Shown here: piece after piece, positions 21,366 to 32,765 of the stretch
How the letters are laid out: every line of letters begins with the position of its first letter
Numbering within the stretch: the stretch's first letter is position 1
NCBI GenBank assembly: GCA_963682025.1
Contig: OY821518.1
Span: 224,917,070 to 224,981,069 of the forward strand
DNA length: 64,000 nucleotides
Direction: 5' to 3'
Origin: Cordilura impudica
Lineage: Eukaryota; Arthropoda; Insecta; Diptera; Scathophagidae
Translations under genes and position numbers: made by a program
Notes under the pieces: generated by a model
Database searches by the model: none
What the model saw: only the letters and a program-made list of their open reading frames with translations
What the model was told of the DNA's origin: nothing

Positions 21366-23165
21366 CACATTGGGTTGAAAAGGGTCAAAAGTGAGGATTA
21401 ATTCAAAAATTGAAATGAGTATTTTGTAATAAATTTTTATACCGGGTAACAGAGTATAAAATGGGTCATCACTAACTCTCAAAATTATTGTTCTAAGTTG
21501 TTTACTTTTCTTGCTATACTTTCTCAAAGTTCAACAATTTTTTTTAATTTTGCTCGAAGTGGTAAAAAGTGAAAAACGAGATATTTCAAGTTTAATTTTT
21601 TTCATTTTTTTTTAAATTCTAACTTTTTTCAAATGGATGCATCAACTTCAGGTATTTGACTGTATTATTAAAAAAAAAATTTTAGATAAATGTTTTAGAA
21701 ATATTTTTAATAATTTTTTGAAAATTGTCCTAAAAAGAGGGTATTTTTTAAAAAGAGATTGAGTTTCAACGTAATTCTAGATGAGATCGGATAAAATTAT
21801 TTACATTGTAGTAAAATATGGGATTTCTACTTGTGTATTCCAAAAAAATATTTTGCCAATACTTGCCAACGAATGTAATATTCAAGTTTTTATTAAAGTC
21901 CCCAGTATAAAATTAAAAAAAAAATGCTTGAAAACACAACAGAAAAAATCTTTTTTAGTTTTTGTTTTGTGTTTATTTTCGTAGCTGCGATTGTTATTGT
22001 TGCTGCTGTAAATGTGTAACATAGTATTACAATAACCTAGTATTACAAATCACAAAAGTTGATGCAGAATTGTTACAAAGAATGCATGTGATACTTATTG
22101 CTGTATCTTGCGGGCACGAGATTCACGTAGAAAAATTTAGAAAATATACTCAGAATACAGCCAGACATTTTGTTAAGCTCTATCCGTGGAAGTATATGCC
22201 TCCAACTTTACATAAATTCCTTATTCACGGGCCAGAAATAGTAAGATACGCCTTGTTGCCAATAGGTCAACTATGTGAGGAAGCTCAAGAAGCTAGAAAT
22301 AATGATTTTAAAAATTACAGAGAACACTATTCTCGTAAATGCAGTCGGGAGAAGTCAAATGAAGATATATTCAATAGGTTACTTCTTAGTTCGGATCCTT
22401 TAATTACCACTAAAAGCAAAAATTATGCCAAAAAAATATATAATATACCACAGATGGCACTAGATTTATGTATTAATTTTGCCCAAGATTTCTGGTGAAG
22501 AAGAGATTAATGAAGATATTGATGATGATAATTATGAAGATGCTGATTATATTTATGAAGGTGATGATAATAATAACAATATAAAATAAAAAATAAACAA
22601 TAACAATAAATGCATACAAAATTTTCAATTATAAATGTAGCAATATATTCAATATTAATTGAATTAACTTTTTTAAAATTTTTTTTTAATTTTTCTGAAA
22701 TGGTTGTTTGTTTTGTGCTTATAATTATTCATCAATAAAAACATAATATTATTTTATAATGTGAATTTTTTGAGTTAAATTTGTGGATTGTGGAATTTGG
22801 AAAATAAAATCGGATTTTAAAATTCAATTTTTATAATATAAATACATATTAAATATTTATTCCTTTTTTATTTAAAAAAAAATTTTATTTTTTCTAAAAG
22901 CACATTAACTAAGTTCTAACTTGCAATTTCATTTACTAATTTATCGCGTTTTATTCCAAAGTTACAGCGAAAATTGTAGGAAAAGATCATTTTTTCCAAA
23001 ACACAAAAAAGCTCCTAACGGGTTAAAACAAATTTTTTTTCCACTTTTTTTTTAATGGTGGTTTTTTATGCATTAATGAATATCCATTAAAAAAAATTAA
23101 CAATATTTTGAAATTACGTCTTCCCTGAATTAATCCTCACTTTTCATGCTTTCCAACCCACTATG
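21366..23165 (+). mobile_element. Transib family 3 copy, internally deleted, nested in Harbinger
   Basis: Inverted ends CACATTGGGTTG and CATAGTGGGTTG (read inward) share AAAAGTGAGGATTAATTC at the same distance from each tip. The flanking 5-bp sequences are CGCTG (21361-21365) and CACTG (23166-23170). They differ only at a CpG, as expected if one duplicate decayed. Only the C-terminal part of the transposase remains (22050-22589). The element is 1800 bp. Confidence 0.72.
22050..22589 (+). pseudogene. Transib transposase C-terminal fragment, family 3
   Basis: The fragment begins at KVDAELLQRM, equivalent to GVDLNLIFRF in the family 2 protein. It continues through ARHFVKLYPWKYMPPTLHKF, with the zinc histidines in LHKFLIHG and the catalytic glutamate in CEEAQEARN, to NEDIFNRLLLSSDPL. 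The first frame ends at 22498. In the next frame the coding texture continues as KISGEEEINEDIDDDNYED, then ADYIYEGDDNNNNIK and a stop at 22587. A one-base frameshift near 22480 therefore hides a strongly acidic tail. The two catalytic aspartates and the nonamer-binding part are deleted. Confidence 0.82.
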
Positions 23166-23422
23166 CACTGTCTGCAGTTTGAAGACAAAATATTGCCATC
23201 TCTTGTTTTTTTTATTTTTTCCTAAAGATTTTTAAGAAATGTTTATTTTTTATGTGGTGCTTTGGCATCTCTATGATGCCATCAAGGTAAGTTCTTTAAA
23301 TTCAATATATACTGGTTTGACTGGTTACCTGATTTTTACCTGCATTTACAGATTTGAATAAACTAAAGAAGATTATATCAGAGGTACGCAACTCTGAATT
23401 GATTTAAATAAACGAAAGAAGC
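22590..23422. other. 3' non-coding part of Transib family 3 and right arm of Harbinger
   Basis: AT-rich with poly-A/T runs. The Transib end is at 23165. A short direct repeat AAGA.GCTTATATCAGAGGTACGCAACT occurs at about 23365-23395 and 23415-23443. Confidence 0.4.
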
Positions 23423-23671
23423 TTATATCAGAGGTACGCAACTATGCGGATCCATGCGGTGAAAGCCTTTAAATGTTTCAACATCTGTTAAACGCATTCT
23501 TGGTTTCAATATAGCATAATAGCCTTTCATTCGACGTTCGCCCAATATTTCACGTACAGCAAACTTTTTTTTTCCTTCAATCAAAAGCAATTTTGCAATA
23601 GATAAAACTTTTCCACTTCTAATTGAAGCAAAAGTAATATTTGTTCGCGGCTCATTTATTTCTTTTTTCAA
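23423..23671 (-). pseudogene. Harbinger-like transposase N-terminal fragment
   Basis: The segment LIEGKKKFAVREILGERRMK, then GYYAILKPRMRLTDVETFKG and FHRMDP, resembles the N-terminal (R.W...R...G.Y..L...L...F...RM) region of PIF/Harbinger transposases. The catalytic domain is not present. The position close to the right inverted end and the minus orientation fit transcription inward from that end. Confidence 0.5.
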
Positions 23672-24129
23672 TTTCGCAAACTACACATCTTACAGCTGAA
23701 CAGCTGTTTAAAAAAATGTCTGCAGTAACTCAACCTACAGACAATGAATCGAGCTGCTCGTTATAATTCAACAAACGAGTCTTCAGTCTGCAGACTGCGG
23801 TTCGCGACGAAGAATCCACCTTTACTGGCAAAAATATATCCAGTAAAAACTAGCAAGTTTTCAAAAAATTAACTGTCACTTTACGCTCTCAATTGTTCTC
23901 TTTTACTGGGTTTTTGAAGTAAACGAACAGGATCCAGTAAATTTCGTGATAATTTGTACAAATTATTACAAATTATCACGTAAACGGACAGAGCTTATTT
24001 TGGATATTTATGTTTTTGAGAACAAATTTTTCTTACTCTTGTTTTTTTTTTTCAGATTGTAGTATATAAATATACGACACATATGTACTATTTGACGTTT
24101 TGTATTTCTTTACAACATACAACTTTAGT

Positions 24130-25395
24130 ACAGCTTATGAATTCCCTATATGAGCCAGTAGTATTAAGAATGAAACCATATTGTTATCAAGTTTAGCTCT
24201 TAAATCTTCAATCCCGTCTGTTAGCGTTGTAATATAGCTTATTCCCTTCACAAGTCCGGATTGGAAATCGGACAAAATATTATTCTGACCGAGATAGTCA
24301 TTCATTTGTTTGTACATCAGATTCCATTACTTTAGATAACAAGGGAAGAATAGCAATAGGCCGGAAGTCATTGTTGTGTTTAGGAATAGGGAAAATTTTT
24401 GTAAGTTTCGTATTGAATAGATGTGTAAGAAAAGACAAGAGCTTTGGGATTAGGGTTTTTAAAAATAAAGGATTCATTTCATCTAAAGCAACTGCATTTG
24501 ATTTCAAGGCTGAGAAACCTTCCAGAACTTCACATTGGTTGACACAACGAAAACTAAAACGATTTTCAATGGGAACAATTCATAAATTATTATAAATATT
24601 GGATACCGGCGAATGCACATTATAATTTATAAACTTATCATTTACATCGATATCGGCGTTACAAGGTGAGGTGTTTTTATCCACTACACTACCTTTCATA
24701 ACTATAGCACACTTTAAAATCTTTTTTAACTGCTTATAAAAATTTATTAAAACACCCTGTATAAATAACGAAATTTATAGAAAACTTTCTTACTCTCTTG
24801 TACGTCATCTCAGCTAATTTTTTTTCTTCTTAAATTGTGCTGTTTGAAAAGAACCGTTAAATGTTGTAAATTTATTGCATATTTGCATCTCTTTTTCATT
24901 TCATAACTACACATCAATTAAAAAAGATTATAAAGTGTGCTTTAGTTATGAGACGCAGTGTATACCAATCTTGCGAGTTTCTTTACATTTGGATCGACTG
25001 TCAACAGCTGATGAAAATTTTCTTTGATAAAATATGGATTTCAACAACTGAATTCTTTTTAGAACATCGTTCCTAGCAGATTTGAATATAAGTTGAAGTT
25101 CATGTGCTTTATATTTTTTTCCACTTGCTATGTGCAACATACATACATCTATTAATTATCTATTAATTATCTACTAATGATTTTAATTCCTGATTAAACC
25201 ATGGATGTTGATTTTCTTTCATATTTTTGGTTTTTATGGGAACACATAAAGCAAATAAATTTTTAACATTATCCTGAATGCTCAACAATTGGTCATTAAC
25301 ATCAATACTGTAAATCTGCTCCCAACAGATATTATCCAGATGTTGATTAAACGTAGTGTAATTAATATTACAACTTTGAAATTGAAACAAACTTT
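24130..25395 (-). pseudogene. Non-LTR retrotransposon relic
   Basis: Minus strand from right to left: 25163-25390 carries a segment ending in KTKNMKENQHPWFNQELKSL, the linker after the endonuclease (...PWF..E...L). 24946-25140 carries the next linker piece. 24298-24507 is the RT start (SNAVALDEMNPLFLKTLIP, PIPKHNNDFRPIAILPLLSK). 24135-24317 contains ILSDFQSGLVKGISYITTL. A 254-bp MITE is inserted at 24697-24950 between linker and RT. Catalytic A and C boxes are lost. Confidence 0.75.
24697..24950. mobile_element. Short MITE in the non-LTR relic
   Basis: CATAACTATAGCACACTTTA at the left is mirrored at the right (read inward CATAACTAAAGCACACTTTA). Both are followed by (A/T)AATCTTTTT. The unit is 254 bp and non-coding. 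Exact flanking duplication was not resolved. Confidence 0.65.
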
Positions 25396-25616
25396 AGAAA
25401 GCACTTCAACAAAGGTGCCTTACGTACATATTTTAAATTTCATAAACAGTTGTTGCACCGACTAATCTCTTCATTCTAAAAAAAGCGCTTTGTCAATGTT
25501 TGAAACACATTCTTTTAAAAAAAGCAGTTTAAAAACTTGCGAAACAAATATTGGCAAAGCACTTCTTGTGAGCGTTATAAAGGCGCTTCAAATAAGTGCT
25601 TTCCCAGCACTTTATT
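25396..25616. repeat. AAAGCACTT-rich short repeat unit
   Basis: The motif AAAGCACTT/AAGTGCTTT/AAAGCGCTT recurs in both orientations at least six times in about 220 bp. This arrangement is common in subterminal regions of DNA transposons. No ends were resolved. Confidence 0.4.
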
Positions 25617-26704
25617 CTACAAAATTTTAAAAACAAGTCCTTTGTTTTTAGCGCCATCGTCAATTTCTGTTTTTTTTTTTTTTAAATATTTGAGAACTGA
25701 TGTAAAATAAATTTGCAGTCCATGAATGAATAATTTAAAATAATTATTATTTTCTACATTTTTATTTTTAAATGCAACGCCAGGCCACTCATAAAGAATT
25801 GACCCAAATAGACTTTCATAAAAAGAAAAAAAAAATAATATTATTAAACTGAAAGACGAACGGACAGACATACAGCCAGCAAAAATAAAATAAATAAACA
25901 AAATTAAATGTTCTTTATTGAATACAAAATAATAATAAAAGAAAACAACATTGCAAAACAGCAAAAACGTGTTTATCGCCAACTTTTGCAATGTTAACAT
26001 GCCAAGAAAGCAACATGTTGTAAGCCAACATGTTGCCAACTATCAAATTGCCAACCAACCAAGTATGAAACGAGAGGTTAAAAAATTATAAAACAATAAA
26101 TAATAATGATTATTATAGGAAGGAACTTGTTTTTGTTTTTTGTTTGTTATAAATCATTTGCCATATTTAGGCCGGCCTTGAGTCTATTTGAATTTTAACA
26201 CATTATTGGGATTTTGAGTTGCACCATTTGTACCTGCTTTGCAGGTCATTTAATTCTGACAAATGTTACTCTATAACGAGTACAAATAACTACCACAAGT
26301 TTTGTAAGAATTCTTGGAGTTTTTTTTTTTATCAGGTTTTATGCTTCGTTTAGTTTGATGTTATTGTTTATTTATCTTTAAATGTATAAATTGCAGTTTA
26401 AGATCGTCAGATAATTTATGGTATTATTTACAAAAAAAAAATAAAAACAACTACTGATTCTTCTTTTTGAAAAAAAAACTCAAGCGCAGTGGGATTTAAT
26501 AAGAAAATGTAACTTTAGATTATATAAAGTTGTAATGAAAAACTGGGCTCTAATCGTCATTTTTCGATCGAAAAATTTCGATAACGAAATTAATTTTTTA
26601 TTTTCCAAAACAAAATACTAAGAATAATTTTAATCTATCATATTTATTTAGTCTATGTAATTGCAACTGTTCTTACAGATTAATATATTTAGTGTATGAA
26701 ATAC
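25617..26704. other. Unassigned AT-rich sequence
   Basis: No coding similarity was recognised. CAACATGTTG-type short palindromes occur at about 26010-26040. Confidence 0.4.
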
Positions 26705-27645
26705 ATATGTGACCCGGTCTATGAAAAGGTGGCTTATGACTCAAAAAATTATTTTTCACTTTTATTTTGGTTCGGATAGTTTTTGAGACGCTATTTCACA
26801 TGGTGAAAATCAGAAAATCCTAACTTGCTTAGAATTTTACTAAAAATGTAGAGAAAGAAGAGCACAAATGAAAGAAAAACAGAATTTTTTTGAAAATCGA
26901 GAATCAAGATAATACATGGAATTGAAAATAATAAAAAAGGATTGAACGGTACAAAAATGATTTTACCAAAAAAACAAGCTATTTTGCACAAAAAATATTT
27001 ATTTTCTTCGCCGCCATCCTTGTTGAAACCTCTGAAGTTGCTCGTTTTTTGAATCTTCTTCTGGAGATGAGGCCTTACGTTTTCTTGATTTTTTTATTGG
27101 AGTTTAGTTCACAGGTTTCTTCAGTTTTTTATTTTTTGGATCGTGATTTGACGATGCAGCTCAGCATAACCAAATCAAGTTCATGTTTTGATAATTCTAG
27201 ATAGTATTTTCTTGCATTTTCTATTATCTTTAGCGGTATCATTTTTTGGCATTTCTTATTACAGCAATGTTCCGATTATTTACCAATTCCTTTTCTTTGT
27301 TAACTATAGTAGATAAGTCCATTGTAAAAAAAACTTTGTTCCACTTCCATTTTATCTTCAGCTTGAAATAATGATTGTAGTTCCTCATCGTAATTGATAC
27401 CAACATCATCGAAAGAATCATCATCATTCTCTTCATTTTCACTAAAATATTTTTGAAAAACCTCGCTAAATTCTTCATCAACAGACATTATTCACTAGTT
27501 CCTAACGGAAAAGACCAACAGAAAAAATTACACCAACAAGATAACGAAAACAACTGACGAAATGCATTGTTTATCTTTAACAGCTGATTTCACAAAATTT
27601 TGTTTTTGAGTCATAAGCCACCTTTTCATAGACCGGGTCACATAT
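26705..27645 (-). mobile_element. TIR element with perfect ~42-bp inverted ends
   Basis: The left end ATATGTGACCCGGTCTATGA, continuing to GACTCAAAAA, is exactly mirrored at 27604-27645. The boundary is palindromic, so the duplication is ambiguous (ACATAT and TATA are candidates). The interior holds minus-strand remnants (27488 down to about 26990): an acidic N-terminal piece (FSENEENDDDSFDDVGINYD) and a lysine/arginine-rich tail (SRKRKASSPEEDSK, GWRRRK). I do not recognise the family. The acidic start resembles that of piggyBac-like and other DDE transposases only in composition. Confidence 0.75.
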
Positions 27646-27669
27646 AACAAAGAAAATAATGGCGATTTA

Positions 27670-29338
27670 ATTATTTAGATATAGAAATTTTACGTTTCAA
27701 AGATTCTTTATTTTCGGACATATCTATGACGTGGTAAATTCCATTAAATTGCTCACACAACCGGCGAAATGGATCATTATTAGCATAGTTAAATCGAAAA
27801 TAATTAATATTTAAGAGCTTAAAGGTTCTTGTAGGTCTCGATTGTATATTAATTTGAATTCTACTTAACAAGTAATTGGAGTCAATGTCGCCATGGAATA
27901 AGCTGAGTAGAAAGGAAATACTAAGCATTGTTCTACGACTTTTCAGAGTCGGTAACTTGATTAGAGCTAGTCTGGATTCATTAGAGGGTAAGGCACGGGA
28001 GTTCCAAGCAAGTCCAGGTAGACAGAATAAAAGAAATTGTTTCTGGACAGATTCGACGAAAATTTATATGAATAATATAACATGGATCCCATATTTTAGA
28101 ACAATATTCCAGGATGGGACGAACCAGAGATGTACATAGCTGGACCAGAAAATTCTTTACTCCATCGCTTCATAAATCCGAGAACGCCATAAGCTTTGTT
28201 TATTGCTGAAGATATATGCGGACGCAAGTTTAATCTATGATCTAATAAAATGCCAAGATCTGCGAATGTATCAACGGATTCCAATTCACTTTCATTCACA
28301 AAATAAGTAGTATGTAGATTATTACATCTGTAAAAGGACATATGCTTGCATTTTTTATATTGAGCTCCATAAGGTTTACATTGCACCATCCACAAAAATT
28401 ATTTAAATCGGATTGTAGCAGAAAATGTTGAAAGTAATTTTGAAAAGAGGAAAATAGTTTGACATCATCAGCGTATAAGAGAATTTTAGAGTGTTGAATA
28501 ACAGAAGGGAGATCATTGATAAATAAAGTAAAAAGTACTGGACCCAGATGACTTCCCTGTGGAACACCAGCAAACACTTCGATTTTTTAAATTTAACCCA
28601 CTGAGATCTGTTCGCTAAATAACATTTTAACCAGAAAACTAAAGAATTACCGAAACCCATAGAATTCAGCTTGTATAATAATTAATCATGATTCACCTTA
28701 TCAAAGGCTTTACTAAAGTCGGTGTAAATTACATCAGTTTGCATACGATCTCTAAATCCGTCAATTATAATTGTAGACAGTTGCAGAACGTTGGTGATTG
28801 TAGAACGAGATTTAAGAAAGTCGTGTTGATATGGAGAAAGTATGGATGACACTTGATGAGATAACGAGTCTGTTATAATTTTTTCTAAAAGTTTGGGGAT
28901 TGCACTCAATTTTGCGATGCCTCTGTAGTTAGACACATTGACCTTATTGCCTGATTTATATAAAGGGATGATATAAGTTTCCTTCCATAGAGATGGTAAA
29001 TATCCTGTACGCAAGGACTGATTAAAAAGTATTGTTAGTGGATAGGACATGGAGTCAGCACAGTGATTAAGAATATTATTTGATATTCCGTCAGGACCAG
29101 GATCAAAAGAATTCTTCAATGTTTTCATGTTACTCAAAACAGTGTAGTTGTTAAGAAAATTTACATTTATTATCGAAGAAGCTTTGGAAATTTCAAAAGG
29201 ATATCGTACGGATTGATCAAGATTTTGTATCGAATATGTTGTAGCAAAAAAATCAGGAAAAACATTACTGATTGATAAATTATCATCGGCTGAAATTGAT
29301 CCAAATTTCAAAGAATTAGGATATTCACGTGATCGACG
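27670..29338 (-). pseudogene. Non-LTR retrotransposon relic with RT core
   Basis: 28682-29338 reads SLKFGSISADDNLSISNVFP, KTLKNSFDPGPDGISNNILN, ETYIIPLYKSGNKVNVSNYR and DVIYTDFSKAFDKVNHD (A box). After a frameshift at about 28670, 28403-28660 continues (ANRSQWVKF). 28296-28577 has GVPQGSHLGPVLFTLFINDL and LLYADDVKLF, so the YADD catalytic box is intact. 28096-28395 and 27671-27928 are the post-RT region (ADLGILLDHRLNLRPHISSA; LSRIQINIQSRPTRTFKLLN). The 5' endonuclease part is missing because the sequence stops exactly at Transib B. At least two frameshifts make it inactive. Confidence 0.85.
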
Positions 29339-29377
29339 CACAGTGGCGCCCGGAGAGCAAACGAGGTTGCAAAAATC
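29339..29377 (+). repeat. Copy B left end: RSS-like, 23-bp spacer
   Basis: Heptamer CACAGTG (29339-29345), 23-bp spacer, GCAAAAATC (29369-29377). This is the end adjacent to the 5' side of the gene. Confidence 0.85.
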
Positions 29378-30130
29378 AAAATTTTCATGTGCGCCGACGA
29401 AGTTTTGAATAAACCCATGTTATAGGAAACTTTTCAACGATTTCAAATATGCTACTCTTAATAATATCACATTTTTAGTTTAGAAGATATAACCATTCAA
29501 AGTTGACCGACTTTCGGTTTTCAAAAAAAACACACAATTTTTAGTCAATTTGTTGCGATTTCAGGTGTAATATCACGAAAAATAGGTAACGAATCGCCTT
29601 ATTTTTTGTTTGTATTGTATTTATTAAATGTATAATGATAAAAAAAAAATTAACTGTTTACTTTGTGTTTCTCCTGGTAAATCACTATTTAAAAACTATC
29701 CGTTTTTTCACTATTTTTCAACTTTGACGGAAAATAAAAAAAAATCTATATTTTTCTATATTTGCCATATTTGCAAAACATGTTCTTTGATTATTTCTTT
29801 ACATAATTCAAAAGGTTTTATCTGCCCGTACGTGCCCGTTTGGCTTCTAGAGGTAAAAAAGGTTAAAAAGATATGGTTGCAGAAATTGTATGGCGTGCAT
29901 CCCTTACATGTTTTGACTGACAGTAGTTTGATCTAATAGTTTGAAAATTGCATTTTAAGTCGGTTGTCTACCTGTGAGCCTCTGCCAAAGTCTACTCCCA
30001 ATATTCTGTTACAGACACAAGATGCACAAAAAACTACTCATTGAAATTCGCAGGTACGCACCTCACTTAAAAATTACTTTCGACATGAGCATAATATCAA
30101 AATTGCATAATTCAGCCTAAATCCATATGT

Positions 30131-32209
30131 ATGCAGGAAAGAGGTAAATTTTTAGGCATGGTAGCATATATATTGCAAAATAAGCATAATGCGTGGATTA
30201 GTCTACGACTGAAAGTTGGCGCAACAAGTACTGAAACCATGGCGTTAAACAATTTAAAATTATTTGAACTGTTTAGAAGGTCAACCACACCAAAGTTTTT
30301 CACGGAAGCTGCTTTAGAAGAACTTGATAGCTTATACGGAAATATTGAGAGAAGCGAAATTATAAAAAATAATTTTTATCTGATATATGCAAATATTAAG
30401 GCAAAATGGGTGAAATCTAATCGAACCATTCAGAACTTCAACTCCAAATACGAGGACTGGCTTAATGAAGACACTATCCTGGATATATTGGCAGTAGATA
30501 AACCCACCACATCAACCAGAGGAGCAAAAGGAAGGCCAAAAAAAAGTATTGAGGAGTGTTCAATTTTCACAAGAAAGAGGAAACTTGCCGATGCCACCAA
30601 TGACTTGACCACGAAGCATTTATCGGACGCGCTGTCTATTAAACATACAAAGGATAGTGAAAGAGTTAGGTCGCAGATTACAAAATCTGTTGCTGATGCA
30701 AGCCCACTGCGACTAAAAAGGATTAGGGAAAGCATTCCCACGGCCACAAACGCACATTAAAAAGTATGGTTCCGAAGAAGCCTTGGCCTTGTTTATGGAC
30801 TTACAACTTTCCAAAGAAAAATATGAGATACTACGGGCATCCTTGATGCGACACGGGGCTGACGTTTTACCAGGATACAAGCATATTACGCAACCCAAAA
30901 TAAATTCACGACCACTGCATACGGAGTTTACGGAAGTCTCTGTGAAAGCCAATCTGCAGGATCTCATGGGCCATACAGCAAAACGGTTGTTGGAGAGTCT
31001 TCCTGAAAATGAGGTGAAAATTCTTCCTGAGAAACTGACATTGATCAGCAAATGGGGCTGCGATGGATCATCCGGACAAAGCGTTTATAAGCAAAGGATA
31101 TCTTCCGATGACGCTACAATATCGGACGGCGGCTAAAATCTGATGTTTCCCTACACTGGAAAAATCCACGTCCGTCATCAGTGCATTATTGCCGACCAAT
31201 AATGTTTCAGTTTGCAAGGGAATCAGCAGAACTCATAAGGACCACGGTGAAGGACATTGAAGAACAAATAAGCAAGATTAAGCCTACAAAGCTGCAAATT
31301 GGAGAAGGAAAATATATTGAATGCAATTACGAGTTCCACCTGACCATGGTTGACGGAAAAGTCGTAAACGAACTGACAGGAACAACCTCAACATTGTCAT
31401 GCCCGATTTGCAAAAAGAGTCAGAAGAACTTTGGTAATTTAAACGATTCTACAAACGAGGAGAATTACGAATATGGAATGTCACCATTGCACGCAAGGAT
31501 AAGGTGTATGGAGTTCTTGCTAAAACTGGCGAATACCCTACCACAAGAGGAGAAAAACTTCGATGAAAATACATCAATAAAGGATATGGAAAAGATCAGA
31601 AAGAAGCAAATACAGGATGCTTTTTTTAAACAAGTTGGACTAAAAGTAGACTGTCCCAAGCACGGATACGGTAACTCAAACGATGGAAACACTTCTAGGA
31701 GATTTTTTGAAAATGATGAGGCAGTAACTGGAATCACTGGAATTGACAATCAAATCGTGAAAAGATTGGGAACGATCTTGAATGTTTTAAACTGCAAAGA
31801 AAATGTCAATTCTAGAAAATATGGAGAATATGTATCGAAAACTGCATCTCTTTTAGCAGAAATGTATCCACAGAAGAATTTGACCCCGACCGTCCACAAA
31901 ATATTGGCGCATGGCAAAGATATAATTGAGTACCAGTCTTTGCCAATTGGAGAGCTTTCTGAAGAAGCACAGAAGTCTCTTAACAAATTTTATAAAAAAT
32001 ATAGATTGCAGAACACATTCAAAGCATCAAGGGAAAGGCAAAATGAGGACCTCTTCAACATGTTGGCAGCATCTTCCGATCCACTTATTTCTTCCCTGCG
32101 GCATGTGAAGTCACGAATAGAGTCAGAAAATAATTATAGTTTAGAAATGATTAGTCTTTTAGATATACCTTCTCTTACGAATTGTGATGAATATTTTACA
32201 GAAAATTGA
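30131..32209 (+). pseudogene. Transib (RAG1-like) transposase, copy B
   Basis: It begins with ATG at 30131 (MQERGKFLGMVAYILQNKHN) and is open to about 30760. It retains the AT-hook-like AKGRPKKS followed by FTRKRKLA, corresponding to the RAG1 nonamer-binding segment. A 2-bp deletion in the THAH/NAH region shifts the frame at about 30757. 30783-31136 continues with KWGCDGSSGQ. A roughly 32-bp deletion near 31128 shifts it again. 31181-32209 then reads to the natural end (NCDEYFTEN, stop at 32207) and contains MVDGKV, CPIC, GNSNDGNTSRRFF, VHKILAHG and SEEAQKS. All active-site residues survive, but not in one frame. Confidence 0.9.
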
Positions 32210-32474
32210 AAAAATAAATTTAAAAAAGAAGTAATTTTTTTTTTAATTTGTTGGGTAATAATTTAAAACATAAAACCCTAAAGAAAAAAAAAATAAAAAC
32301 AATCTAAAAATGTAAAAATATTTTTTTTTAGTTACCATAAAATTGATTTTTCTACAAATTTTAACTTTGATAACCCATAAGTAGACCCCTACAAAGCGTA
32401 GCACCCTTTCCAAACGCTCATTTCATAGGCTGAACAGTTATCTGTTCAATTATGTTATTCGGTTCAAAAGATAT

Positions 32475-32512
32475 GATTTTTGCAACGAAAAAACTCAAAT
32501 GGCGCCACTGTG
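32475..32512 (-). repeat. Copy B right end: RSS-like, 22-bp spacer
   Basis: Read inward on the minus strand: CACAGTG (32506-32512), 22-bp spacer, GCAAAAATC (32475-32483). Confidence 0.85.
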
Positions 32513-32765
32513 CGGAGATCATGGAAATAATAATGAAAACTATCAGACAGAACCTTCCAGATTAAACTTTTTTTCATTTGAAAAGACCACAGCTTTCCAT
32601 TCATCCTTCCAGGTCATGTAAGATTAAAAAACACAAGAGAATTTCTGAGTACATGAAATCATGTACACCATGCCATTCTTCTCTTCCATCTCACCTATAT
32701 AAACTCAGGAAGAAAAATGTCATAGTGAGAACCGGGACTAATTTCTTACGAAATAAAAATTAAGG
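32513..32765 (-). pseudogene. Tc1-like transposase fragment
   Basis: The minus strand reads TWKDEWKAVVFSNEKKFNLE, G, then in a shifted frame DSFHYYFHDLR, where it stops exactly at the Transib B end. This is the WS.V.FSDEKKFNLDGPDG..YYWHDLR region around the first catalytic aspartate of Tc1 transposases, with D replaced by N. The downstream half is not found on the far side of Transib B. Confidence 0.75.

Larger units (their letters stand above)
21227..23821 (-). mobile_element. PIF/Harbinger-type element with TTA TSD
   Basis: The left end AAGGTGGATTCATCGTCGCG and the reverse complement of the right end AGGTGGATTCTTCGTCGCGA extend to CGCAGTCTGCAGACT on both sides. TTA flanks the element at 21224-21226 and 23822-23824, the expected 3-bp TWA duplication. 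A fragment resembling the N-terminal part of Harbinger transposase lies at 23423-23671. A Transib family 3 copy (21366-23165) is nested inside. Confidence 0.75.
29339..32512 (+). mobile_element. Transib family 1, copy B
   Basis: Complete ends, both CACAGTGGCGCC read inward. The 5-bp flanks are CGACG (29334-29338) and CGGAG (32513-32517), which do not form a convincing duplication. The left flank is a non-LTR relic and the right flank is a Tc1 relic, so the surroundings were rearranged after or during insertion. Length is 3174 bp. The transposase runs on the plus strand with frameshifts. Confidence 0.9.

Noticed and set aside
29334..32517. CGACG/CGGAG as a decayed TSD of Transib B
   Set aside because: Only three of five bases agree and the flanks belong to different older elements, so a rearrangement is more likely than a decayed duplication.
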